Source: Nocardioides stalactiti (GTDB lineage: Bacteria > Actinomycetota > Actinomycetes > Propionibacteriales > Nocardioidaceae). From it: a DNA stretch of 54,889 nt. Where the stretch lies: positions 1 through 54,889 of the forward strand of contig NZ_JACEFC010000013.1 of the NCBI RefSeq assembly GCF_014180715.1. The letters are read 5' to 3'. The notes below the pieces were generated by a model. It was not told the origin of the DNA, made no database searches, and was given only the letters and a program-made list of their open reading frames with translations. Positions 25,611 through 33,532 of the stretch are shown here, in pieces (within the stretch, counting starts at the first letter, position 1; every line of letters starts with the position of its first letter). Made by a program: the position numbers and the translations under genes.

Positions 25611-26843
25611 TCACTTGTAGTTGACCTGCATCTCCTTGATGCCGTTGAGCCATCCGGAGCGGAGCCGCTTGGGATCGCCGGCCAGGCTGATGTTAGGAGC
25701 GATGTCGGCCAGCGCGTTGAAGATCAGGTTGATCTGCAGACGGGCCAGGTTCGCACCGAGGCAGTAGTGCGCACCGTGGCCGCCGAACCCGACGTGCGGG
25801 TTGGGGTCCCGCAGGATGTTGAAGGTGAACGGGTCGTCGAAGACGGTCTCGTCGAAGTTCGCCGACGCGTAGAAGATGCCGACGCGGTCGCCCTTCGCGA
25901 TCGCCTGCCCGCCCAGGACGTTGTCCCTGAGGGCAGTGCGCTGGAACACGGTCACCGGCGTCGCCCACCGGACGATCTCGTCGACGGCGGTGTCCGGGCG
26001 GTCCGACTTCCAGAGGTTCCACTGGTCGGGGTTCTGGAAGTAGGCGTGCATGCCGTGGCTCGTGGCGTTGCGGGTCGTCTCGTTGCCGGCGACCGCCAGC
26101 AGGATGACGAAGAAGCCGAATTCGTCGTTCGTCAGCGCGCCGTGGCCGTCGTCGCCGGCGTGGACCAGCTTGGAGACGATGTCGTCACGGGGGTTCTCGC
26201 GACGGTCGGTCGCCAGCGCGTCGAAGTAGCCGAGGATCTCCATCGACGCGACGGCCGGGTCGACATCGAAGTCGGGGTCGTCGTACGCCATCATCTGGTT
26301 CGACCACTCGAAGATCTTCTTGCGGTCCTCCTGCGGCACCCCGAGGAGCTCGGCGATCGCCTGGAGCGGCAGCTCGGCGGCGAGGTCCTCGACGAAGTCG
26401 CCGGACCCCTTGGCCGCGTTCTCCTCGACGATCGCGTACGCGCGCTCCTTCAGTCCGTCCTTGAGCGAGGCGATCACGCGCGGGGTGAAACCGCGGGACA
26501 CGATGCCGCGCATCTTGGTGTGCGTCGGCGGGTCGTTGTGGATCAGCATCGCGCGCTGGATCTCGACCTGGTCGCGGGTCATGTCCTCGGCGAACCGGAT
26601 GATGACGCCGTTCTCGTGGGTGGACCAGTTCTCGTTGTTCTTGGAGACCTCGCGCACCTCGGCGTGGCGGGTCGCGGCCCAGTAGCCCGTGTCGAGGAAG
26701 CCCGCGCGGGCCTCCGGCGGCTGCTCGACCCAGTGGACGGGCGAGGTGGCGCGCATCGCCTTCCACTCGTCGTGGGGCAGCCCGACGGCGTTAATGTCCG
26801 GATTGGTGGCGTCGAAGCCGGCGGGGATGTCGACAGCGGTCAC
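25611..26843 (-). CDS. cyp125: Steroid C26-monooxygenase CYP125 (copy 1)
   Basis: A 410-residue P450 with FGFFVILLAVAGNETTRNAT (I-helix), DEIVRWATPVTVFQRTALRD (K-helix ExxR), and the heme loop FGGHGAHYCLGANLAR (Cys361). Its N-terminus (IPAGFDATNPDI) and C-terminus (ERLRSGWLNGIK-type) match CYP125A1. It is divergent from fadA5, as Rv3545c (cyp125) is from Rv3546 in M. tuberculosis, so it is the best candidate for the enzyme that starts side-chain oxidation at C26/C27. GTG 26843 is preferred because it parallels the second P450 (both start VTA) and has AAAGG upstream; other open starts would run into the operator region. The KstR site at 26889-26902 lies in its 5' region. Confidence 0.92.
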   Translation of the reverse strand: MTAVDIPAGFDATNPDINAVGLPHDEWKAMRATSPVHWVEQPPEARAGFLDTGYWAATRHAEVREVSKNNENWSTHENGVIIRFAEDMTRDQVEIQRAMLIHNDPPTHTKMRGIVSRGFTPRVIASLKDGLKERAYAIVEENAAKGSGDFVEDLAAELPLQAIAELLGVPQEDRKKIFEWSNQMMAYDDPDFDVDPAVASMEILGYFDALATDRRENPRDDIVSKLVHAGDDGHGALTNDEFGFFVILLAVAGNETTRNATSHGMHAYFQNPDQWNLWKSDRPDTAVDEIVRWATPVTVFQRTALRDNVLGGQAIAKGDRVGIFYASANFDETVFDDPFTFNILRDPNPHVGFGGHGAHYCLGANLARLQINLIFNALADIAPNISLAGDPKRLRSGWLNGIKEMQVNYK

Positions 26844-26888
26844 GTCAGTGGAACCTTTCAGTCGCTCGGGCGCATGGGGCAGCCCAGC

Positions 26889-26902
26889 TGGAACACGTTC
26901 TA
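26889..26902. promoter_or_regulatory. KstR operator upstream of cyp125
   Basis: TGGAACACGTTCTA fits TNNAACNNGTTNNA exactly. It is 46 bases upstream of the cyp125 start and 109 bases before fadA5, nearer to cyp125, so it probably controls the P450 operon while a second site (26977-26990) controls fadA5. Confidence 0.85.
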
Positions 26903-26903
26903 G

Positions 26904-28175
<1,272 letters not shown>

Positions 28176-28181
28176 CGTCGG

Positions 28182-28215
28182 CACCAGTTTCACCGTCCGG
28201 ACGGTGAAACTGGTG
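28182..28215. repeat. 34-base perfect palindrome after fadA5 (left copy)
   Basis: A perfect palindrome whose left half is CACCAGTTTCACCGTCC, with no spacer. The inner 28 bases (28185-28212) are identical to the inner 28 bases of the palindrome at 29367-29396, on the other side of the AbiEi-like gene. It begins six bases after the fadA5 stop. It could act as a terminator hairpin, though no T-run follows, or mark the edge of a mobile module. Confidence 0.9.
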
Positions 28216-28216
28216 C

Positions 28217-28242
28217 TTGGACGACGCAATTGCAGCGTCCAA
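28217..28242. repeat. Imperfect 26-base inverted repeat, inner left hairpin
   Basis: Outer arms TTGGACG and CGTCCAA enclose a centre GCAATTGC, with two mismatched pairs between. It contains the 12-mer GGACGACGCAAT (28219-28230), which recurs in the right-hand hairpin at 29340-29351. A further short perfect repeat, GGAAC-A-GTTCC, lies at 28243-28253. Together with the palindrome it makes a structured left edge for the AbiEi-like module. Confidence 0.75.
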
Positions 28243-28318
28243 GGAACAGTTCCATCGTCCCAGCCCCCTCGGGCATGACTCGGTCGATGCGGTTATCCAC
28301 AGTTCGTGTTCCGGCGGC

Positions 28319-29299
28319 ATGCATGCGCACCGATCCGCGGGCAGGGTGCTGCACATGCTCGAGCTGCTCGCAGACGCCAACGGCATCGTGCTGCGCCGCG
28401 ACGCCGTCGCGTGCGGCGTCGACGACGGCGCCTTGCGACGAGCCGTTCTGCAGGGCCGGCTGGTCAGGGTGCGGCAGGGCGCCTACGTGCTGCGGGGAGT
28501 GTGGGAATCCCTCGACCGGCTCGGTAGGTATCGCACCCTCGTCGCAGCAGTCCTCCGGCTGTACGACGACCCTGCGTCCCCCGTTGCGCTCTCCCACACC
28601 AGCGCCAGCATCGAGCAGGGCGGGCCGTCGTGGGGTCTCGATCTCGAGGCCGTCCACCTGACCCACCTAAACGCGACCGGCGATCGCACGAGCGCCAAGT
28701 TGGTCCACCATCGGGGCGTCTGCCGAGTCAAAGACATCACCAGAAGCGACGGGCACTGGATGACCGCGCCCGCGCGAACGGCGATGGACACGGCCAGCAT
28801 CTCTGCTCGCGACCCGGGCATCGCCGTCCTGGACTACTTCCAGCAACGCGGGCTCACCACCAGAGAAGAGCTGGAGCGGGTCTTCAGCGCCATGAAGTGG
28901 TGGCCGGACACCCTGGGACTGCTCCGAGTCCTTCAGCTGTCGGACGGGATTGCCGAGTCCGTCGGGGAGACACGGACCCGCCTTCTGTGCCTCGACATGG
29001 GGCTGCCTGCGCCGACTCCTCAGTTCGAGATCTTCCACCCTTCCGGCCGCCTTGCGGGCCGGGTCGACTTCGCGTGGCCCGAACGACGAACGATGCTGGA
29101 GTTCGACGGCCGGCAGAAGTACCTCCGCCTTCGCCGCCCTAGCGAGACCATCGAGCAAACGGTGCTCAGGGAGAAAGCCCGCGAGGACCTCCTGCGGGAG
29201 CTCACGGGATGGCTCATGATCCGCCTTGTCTGGGCCGACCTCGACGTACCCGAGGCGACGGCGCGCCGCATCGTCCGCGTCTTCGAACGGGCTGCCTGA
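28319..29299 (+). CDS. AbiEi-like winged-helix protein with DUF559-type nuclease-fold domain
   Basis: A protein of about 326 residues. The N-terminal part (residues 8-55; LELLADANGIVLRRDAVACG, then LVRVRQGAYVLRG) is the winged-helix type of AbiEi antitoxins. The C-terminal part has a DUF559/Vsr-like arrangement: GRVDFAWPE, MLEFDGRQKY, EKAREDLLRELTGW and VWADLD, i.e. a possible PD-(D/E)xK core (Asp in VDF, Glu and Lys in EFDGRQK). No AbiEii toxin is adjacent, so it is a solitary protein of unknown function, common in actinobacteria. Codon use looks less GC-extreme than in its neighbours. It is framed by identical palindromes and hairpins and interrupts the cluster between fadA5 and the SDRs. 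ATG 28319 is the likely start. Confidence 0.8.
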   Translation: MHAHRSAGRVLHMLELLADANGIVLRRDAVACGVDDGALRRAVLQGRLVRVRQGAYVLRGVWESLDRLGRYRTLVAAVLRLYDDPASPVALSHTSASIEQGGPSWGLDLEAVHLTHLNATGDRTSAKLVHHRGVCRVKDITRSDGHWMTAPARTAMDTASISARDPGIAVLDYFQQRGLTTREELERVFSAMKWWPDTLGLLRVLQLSDGIAESVGETRTRLLCLDMGLPAPTPQFEIFHPSGRLAGRVDFAWPERRTMLEFDGRQKYLRLRRPSETIEQTVLREKAREDLLRELTGWLMIRLVWADLDVPEATARRIVRVFERAA

Positions 29300-29331
29300 T
29301 CGACCCGCAACTGGATGTTGGACGACGAATC

Positions 29332-29369
29332 TGTTGCTGGGACGACGCAATAGCGTCGTCCCAGCAACA
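29332..29369. repeat. Perfect 17-bp stem hairpin, inner right
   Basis: Arms of 17 bases (left arm TGTTGCTGGGACGACGC) are exact reverse complements around the loop AATA. It contains GGACGACGCAAT (29340-29351), shared with the left inner repeat. It lies 32 bases after the AbiEi-like stop and abuts the right palindrome. A terminator role for the AbiEi-like gene is possible. Confidence 0.88.
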
Positions 29370-29396
29370 GTTTCACCGTCCGGACGGTGAAACTGT
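29367..29396. repeat. 30-base perfect palindrome after the SDR gene (right copy)
   Basis: A perfect palindrome with left half ACAGTTTCACCGTCC. Its inner 28 bases (29368-29395) are identical to 28185-28212. It starts six bases past the stop of the leftward SDR gene (29403-30281), mirroring the left copy, which starts six bases past the fadA5 stop. Confidence 0.9.
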
Positions 29397-29402
29397 CTCG
29401 CG

Positions 29403-30281
29403 TCAGGCGCCGTAGACCGGCTCCGGAGCGGGAGCCCCCGCGATCAGCCCGCGGAGGGCGGCGCCCACGTCGCCGGCGACCCAGCGTCCGTCGGCCTTGG
29501 CTGCAGGGCCGTGGGACCAGGCGTTCTCGAGCGTCATCAGCGAGCCGTCGACCTCGATGACGCGGCCGGTGACGTCGCCGGCCTCCTCGGAGGCGAGCCA
29601 GGCGACGAGCGGCGAGTTGTCCTCGGGCAGGGCCATCTCCGAGGTGTCGAAGGCACCCTCGGTCATCCGGGTCTTCGCCACCGGCGCGATCGCGTTGACG
29701 GTCACGCCGACCCGACCGAGCTCGGCCGCGGCCACCAGGGTCATCGTGGCGATGCCGCCCTTGGCGGCCGAGTAGACGACCTGGCCGATGGAGCCCTGGA
29801 GCCCTGCACCGGACGTCGTGTTGATGACCCGGGCGACCCGCTGCCGACCCTCCTTCGACTCCGCTCGCCAGTAGGCGGCCGCGTGCCGCAACGGAGCGAA
29901 GTGGCCCTTGAGGTGGACCCGCATGACGGCGTCGAACTCCTCCTCGGAGGCGTTGACGAGCATCCGGTCGCGGACGAACCCGGCGTTGTTGACGAGGATG
30001 TCGAGCCCGCCGAACGTGTCGATCGCCTGCTGGACCATCGCGGCGGCCTGCTCGAAGTCGGCGACGTCGGCGCCGTTGACGACCGCCGCACCGCCCATCG
30101 CCTCGATCTCGGCGACGACCTCGTGCGCCGGCGAGTCGGTCTTCTCCCCGTTGTTCGAGACGCCGAAGTCGTTGACGACGACCTTGGCGCCGTGGCGGGC
30201 GAGCTCCAGCGCGTGCGCGCGGCCGATCCCTCGTCCGGCACCGGTCACGATCGCGATGCGACCCTCCAACAGCTTGCTCAC
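29403..30281 (-). CDS. Short-chain dehydrogenase/reductase (Rv3548c-like)
   Basis: A 292-residue SDR with the nucleotide-binding GAGRGIGRAHALELARHGAK, ILVNNAGFVRDRML (NNAG motif), the catalytic Ser region INTTSGAGLQGS and YSAAKGG (YxxxK). The long C-terminal extension with VIEVDGSLMTLENAWSHGP resembles MFE-2-type hydroxyacyl-CoA dehydrogenases. Position in a divergent SDR pair next to echA20-ipdAB matches M. tuberculosis Rv3548c, so it probably oxidises a hydroxyacyl-CoA of steroid breakdown; the exact substrate is not certain. GTG 30281 overlaps the stop of the upstream SDR gene (GTGA), so both come from the KstR2-controlled promoter. Confidence 0.88.
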   Translation of the reverse strand: MSKLLEGRIAIVTGAGRGIGRAHALELARHGAKVVVNDFGVSNNGEKTDSPAHEVVAEIEAMGGAAVVNGADVADFEQAAAMVQQAIDTFGGLDILVNNAGFVRDRMLVNASEEEFDAVMRVHLKGHFAPLRHAAAYWRAESKEGRQRVARVINTTSGAGLQGSIGQVVYSAAKGGIATMTLVAAAELGRVGVTVNAIAPVAKTRMTEGAFDTSEMALPEDNSPLVAWLASEEAGDVTGRVIEVDGSLMTLENAWSHGPAAKADGRWVAGDVGAALRGLIAGAPAPEPVYGA

Positions 30282-31054
30282 TTGGTCTCTCCCTTGGGGT
30301 GGTTCTGCGCGACGTAGAGGAACACCGGCTGCTCGCCGCCGCCGTGGCAGGCGACGGTCGCACCGGAGACGTAGGAGGCGAGGTCGCTCGCCAGGAACGC
30401 GGCCACCTGGCCGATCTCCCGGACGTCGGCCATCCGGCCGAGCGGGATGGTGCGCTCGATCTCTGCGACCGTCGCGTCACCGCCGTAGTGGTCGGCGGAG
30501 TCGGGGGTCCGGACCAGCCCGACGTCGATCGCGTTGACCCGGACCTGCGGTCCCCACTCCTGGGCGAGCGAGGTCGTCAGGGCGTCGAGGCCGGCCTTCG
30601 CGGCGCCGTACGCCGCGGTGCCGGGCGAGGGCCGGTTGGCGGACACCGAGGAGATGTTGACGATCGAGCCGCCGCCCTCCTGGTCCCGCATGACCCGGTG
30701 GGCCGCCTGGCTCACGAGCAGGCTCGCCGTCAGGTTGAGGCCGATGATCTTGTCGTGGAAGCGCGGTGAGGCGTCGGCGGCCATCGCGTACGGCGCTCCC
30801 CCGGCGTTGTTGACCACCAGGTCGAGGCGGCCGTGGTCGGCCACGATCACGGCGACCAACGCGTCCACGGACTCGGCGTCGCGCACGTCGCAGAGGCGGT
30901 GCGTCGCGCCGGCCGGCGGCTCGGCCTCGGAGCGACCGCAGGTCACCACGGTCGCGCCCGCCTCGAGGAGGACCTCGGAGATGCCGCGGCCGATGCCCCT
31001 CGCCCCGCCGGTCACGAGGGCGACCCGGCCGGTCAGGTCGATGTTCAACGCCAT
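30278..31054 (-). CDS. Short-chain dehydrogenase/reductase (Rv3549c-like)
   Basis: A 258-residue SDR: GRVALVTGGARGIGRGISEV (cofactor loop), LDLVVNNAGGAPYAM, SIVNISSVSANRPSPGTAAY and the YGAAKAG catalytic YxxxK. ATG 31054 is chosen over GTG 31060 because TAGGGT (complement of 31061-31066) ends six bases before it. That -10 box is part of the KstR2 palindrome shared with echA20. The order SDR-SDR divergent from echA20-ipdA-ipdB-ipdC matches Rv3548c-Rv3553. It is expected to act on C/D-ring (HIP) degradation intermediates; which step is unsettled. Confidence 0.88.
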   Translation of the reverse strand: MALNIDLTGRVALVTGGARGIGRGISEVLLEAGATVVTCGRSEAEPPAGATHRLCDVRDAESVDALVAVIVADHGRLDLVVNNAGGAPYAMAADASPRFHDKIIGLNLTASLLVSQAAHRVMRDQEGGGSIVNISSVSANRPSPGTAAYGAAKAGLDALTTSLAQEWGPQVRVNAIDVGLVRTPDSADHYGGDATVAEIERTIPLGRMADVREIGQVAAFLASDLASYVSGATVACHGGGEQPVFLYVAQNHPKGETK

Positions 31055-31060
31055 GGGCAC

Positions 31061-31088
31061 ACCCTACCAAGCAAATGCTTGGTAGGGT
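31061..31088. promoter_or_regulatory. KstR2 operator with two divergent -10 boxes (echA20 side)
   Basis: A 28-base inverted repeat: left arm ACCCTACCAAGCA, centre AA, right arm the exact reverse complement. The core AAGCAAATGCTT agrees with the KstR2 recognition element known from mycobacteria. The outermost six bases of each arm read TAGGGT outward and form the -10 box of the SDR gene (start 31054) and of echA20 (start 31096), so one bound dimer should silence both. Confidence 0.93.
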
Positions 31089-31095
31089 GCATTCC

Positions 31096-31857
31096 ATGAC
31101 AGTCACCAGTGAGCTGCGCGACGACGGCATCCGCGTCATCACGATGAACGCTCCCCCGGTCAACGCGCTCACGGTCCAGGGCTGGTACGACGTGGCCGCC
31201 GCCCTCGACGAGGCGAGCGCCGACCTGAGCACGAAGGTCGTCATCCTGCGCGCCGAGGGCAAGGGCTACAACGCCGGCGTCGACATCAAGGAGATGCAGA
31301 ACACCACCGGGTTCGACGCCCTCATCGGCGCGAACAAGGGCTGCTACGCCGCCTTCAAGGCCGTCTACGAGTGCGCGGTACCGGTGATCGCGGCGGTCAA
31401 CGGCTTCTGCGTCGGCGGCGGAGTCGGCCTGGTCGGCAACGCCGACATCGTGGTGGCCAGCGAGGACGCCTACTTCGGCGTGCCCGAGGTCAAGCAGGGC
31501 GCGCTCGGCGCCGCGACCCACATGGCCCGGCTGGTCCCCCAGCAGATGATGCGCGCGCTCTACTTCACCGCCGCGACGATCCCCGCGACCGACCTGCACC
31601 GCTTCGGCTCGGTCTTTCGGCTCGCCCCGCGCGACCAGCTGCTGGACGTCGCCCTCGAGGTCGCGGCGAACATCGCCGACAAGGACACCCGCGTCATCCG
31701 CGCCGCCAAGGAGGCGCTCAACGGGATCGAGCCCGTCGACGTGAACAAGAGCTACCGGTTCGAGCAGGGGTTCACCTTCGAGCTCAACCTCGCCGGTGTC
31801 AGTGACGAGCTCCGCGACGACTTCGCGGGTACCGACAAGGCAGGTAAGAAGGCGTGA
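31096..31857 (+). CDS. echA20: Steroid ring hydrolase EchA20
   Basis: A 253-residue crotonase-fold protein: NAPPVNALTVQGWYDVAAAL, GYNAGVDIKEMQN and NGFCVGGGVGLVGNADIVVA with the FGVPEVKQGALGAATHMARL loop. It corresponds to M. tuberculosis EchA20 (Rv3550), which opens the last (D-derived) ring of the HIP pathway by hydrolytic beta-diketone cleavage. ATG 31096 follows TAGGGT (31083-31088) by seven bases, a leaderless promoter embedded in the KstR2 operator. Its stop overlaps the ipdA start (GTGA), so echA20-ipdA-ipdB-ipdC is one translationally coupled operon. Confidence 0.94.
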   Translation: MTVTSELRDDGIRVITMNAPPVNALTVQGWYDVAAALDEASADLSTKVVILRAEGKGYNAGVDIKEMQNTTGFDALIGANKGCYAAFKAVYECAVPVIAAVNGFCVGGGVGLVGNADIVVASEDAYFGVPEVKQGALGAATHMARLVPQQMMRALYFTAATIPATDLHRFGSVFRLAPRDQLLDVALEVAANIADKDTRVIRAAKEALNGIEPVDVNKSYRFEQGFTFELNLAGVSDELRDDFAGTDKAGKKA

Positions 31858-32750
31858 GCAAGCCCCGCACCAAGGTCATGACGATCGACGAGGTCGTCGC
31901 CCAGCTCTCCGACGGGATGACCATCGGGATCGGCGGGTGGGGCCCGCGGCGCAAGCCGATGGCCCTGGTCCGCGCGATCCTCCGGTCGGACCTCAAGGAC
32001 CTGACCATCGTCAGCTGGGGCGGCGCCGACGTCGGCCTGCTCGCCCGCGCCGGCAAGATCAAGAAGCTCGTCTACGCCTTCGTGTCGCTCGACTCGATCC
32101 CGCTCGAGCCGAACTTCCAGCGTGCCCGCCAGAACGGCACCATCCCCGAGGTCGTCGAGCTCGACGAGGGCATGTTCCAGACGGGCCTGTACGCCGCAGC
32201 GCAGCGCCTGCCGTTCCTCCCGATGCGGGCCGGGCTCGGCTCCGACGTCCTGGTCAACAACACCTGGATCAAGACGGTCACCAGCCCGTACGCCGACGAG
32301 AACGGCGACGTCGAGGAGCTCACCGCGGTCCCGGCGCTCACACTGGACGTGGCACTCGTGCACATGAACCGCGCGGACGCGCACGGCAACGCGACCTACC
32401 TCGGCCCGGACCCGTACTTCGACGACCTGTTCGTGCAGGCCGCCGACCAGGCGTTCGTGACCTGCGAGCAGATCGTCGACACCGCCGGCCTCACGGTCGA
32501 CACCGCGGTGCAGCGGCTGCTGATCAGCCGGATGGCCGTCACCGGTGTCGTCGAGACGCCGAACGGCGCGCACTTCACCACCTGCACGCCCGACTACGAG
32601 CGTGACGAGAAGTTCCAGAAGGCGTACGCCGTCGCTGCCGGCGGGTCGGACGAGGACTGGGCCGCGTTCGAGGAGCGATTCCTCTCCGGCGACGAGGCCG
32701 CCTACCAGTCCGCCGTCGCCGCATTCGCAGCCGAGGAGGCCGCCAAGTGA
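31854..32750 (+). CDS. ipdA: Cholesterol ring-cleaving hydrolase subunit IpdA
   Basis: A 298-residue CoA-transferase family I alpha-type subunit: TIDEVVAQLSDGMTIGIGGW at the N-terminus, LTIVSWGGADVGLLARAGKI and PEVVELDEGMFQTGLYAAAQ, the latter with the family's active-site Glu region. IpdA with IpdB opens the steroid C ring (COCHEA-CoA) by hydrolysis instead of transferring CoA. Order after echA20 and before ipdB and ipdC matches Rv3551-Rv3553. GTG 31854 overlaps the echA20 stop and the ipdA stop overlaps the ipdB start in the same way, giving fixed stoichiometry. KstR2-controlled via 31061-31088. Confidence 0.94.
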   Translation: MSKPRTKVMTIDEVVAQLSDGMTIGIGGWGPRRKPMALVRAILRSDLKDLTIVSWGGADVGLLARAGKIKKLVYAFVSLDSIPLEPNFQRARQNGTIPEVVELDEGMFQTGLYAAAQRLPFLPMRAGLGSDVLVNNTWIKTVTSPYADENGDVEELTAVPALTLDVALVHMNRADAHGNATYLGPDPYFDDLFVQAADQAFVTCEQIVDTAGLTVDTAVQRLLISRMAVTGVVETPNGAHFTTCTPDYERDEKFQKAYAVAAGGSDEDWAAFEERFLSGDEAAYQSAVAAFAAEEAAK

Positions 32751-33532
32751 CCGAGTTCTCCCGCGCAGAGGTCTGCGCCGCCGCCATCGCCGACGCCTTC
32801 AAGGACGACGGCGAGATCTTCGCCAGCCCGATGGGCATGCTGCCGATGCTGGGGGTCCGGCTCGCCAAGCTGACGTCCAACCCGGACCTGGTGATCTCCG
32901 ACGGCGAGTCCCTGTTCCTCGGCGGCGTGCCGCCCCTGTTCGCCAAGGCCGACGTCGTCGAGGGCTGGATCCCGTTCCGCCGCGTCTTCGACGTGGTCGC
33001 CTACGGCAAGCGGCACGTGATGATGGGCGCGACCCAGGTCGACAAGCACGGCAACCAGAACATCTCCGCGATCGGCGACTTCGCCCAGCCCAAGCGCCAG
33101 CTGCTGGGCTCGCGCGGCGCGCCGGGCAACACGGTGAACAACCGCACGTCGTACTGGGTCCCGAAGCACAACACCCGCGTCTTCGTCGAGCAGGTCGACA
33201 TCGTCTCCGGTGTCGGACCGGCCCGTGCCAAGGCGGCCGGCCCGGGCGCCTCGAAGTACAACGACATCCACCGGATCGTCACCAACCTGGGCGTCTTCGA
33301 CGTCAAGGGCGCTGACGACACGGTGCGGCTGCTGTCGGTCCACCCGGGCGTGACGGTCGACGAGGTCGTCGAGAACACCGGCTTCGCGCTCGAGATCCCG
33401 ACTGACGTGCCGGTGACGCGTGAGCCCACCGAGTCGGAGCTGATGATCATCCGCAACGTGCTCGACCCCAAGAACCTCCGCGACCGCGAGGTCCCGCCCG
33501 TGGCCAGCACCGACGCAGGAGCCAGCAAGTGA
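32747..33532 (+). CDS. ipdB: Cholesterol ring-cleaving hydrolase subunit IpdB
   Basis: A 261-residue CoA-transferase beta-type subunit: FSRAEVCAAAIADAFKDDGE, VISDGESLFLGGVPPLFAKA, GATQVDKHGNQNISAIGDFA and DIHRIVTNLGVFDVKGADD, with PGVTVDEVVENTGFALEIP at the end. It pairs with IpdA to cleave the last carbocycle of the HIP-derived CoA ester; corresponds to Rv3552. GTG 32747 overlaps the ipdA stop and its own stop overlaps the ipdC start (GTGATC), so the subunits are made together. Confidence 0.94.
   Translation: MTEFSRAEVCAAAIADAFKDDGEIFASPMGMLPMLGVRLAKLTSNPDLVISDGESLFLGGVPPLFAKADVVEGWIPFRRVFDVVAYGKRHVMMGATQVDKHGNQNISAIGDFAQPKRQLLGSRGAPGNTVNNRTSYWVPKHNTRVFVEQVDIVSGVGPARAKAAGPGASKYNDIHRIVTNLGVFDVKGADDTVRLLSVHPGVTVDEVVENTGFALEIPTDVPVTREPTESELMIIRNVLDPKNLRDREVPPVASTDAGASK

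Noticed and set aside
28182..29396. The palindromes as a CRISPR or IS terminal repeat
   Set aside because: Only two copies, no spacers, no transposase, and each copy is self-symmetric, so ordinary CRISPR or IS ends do not fit.
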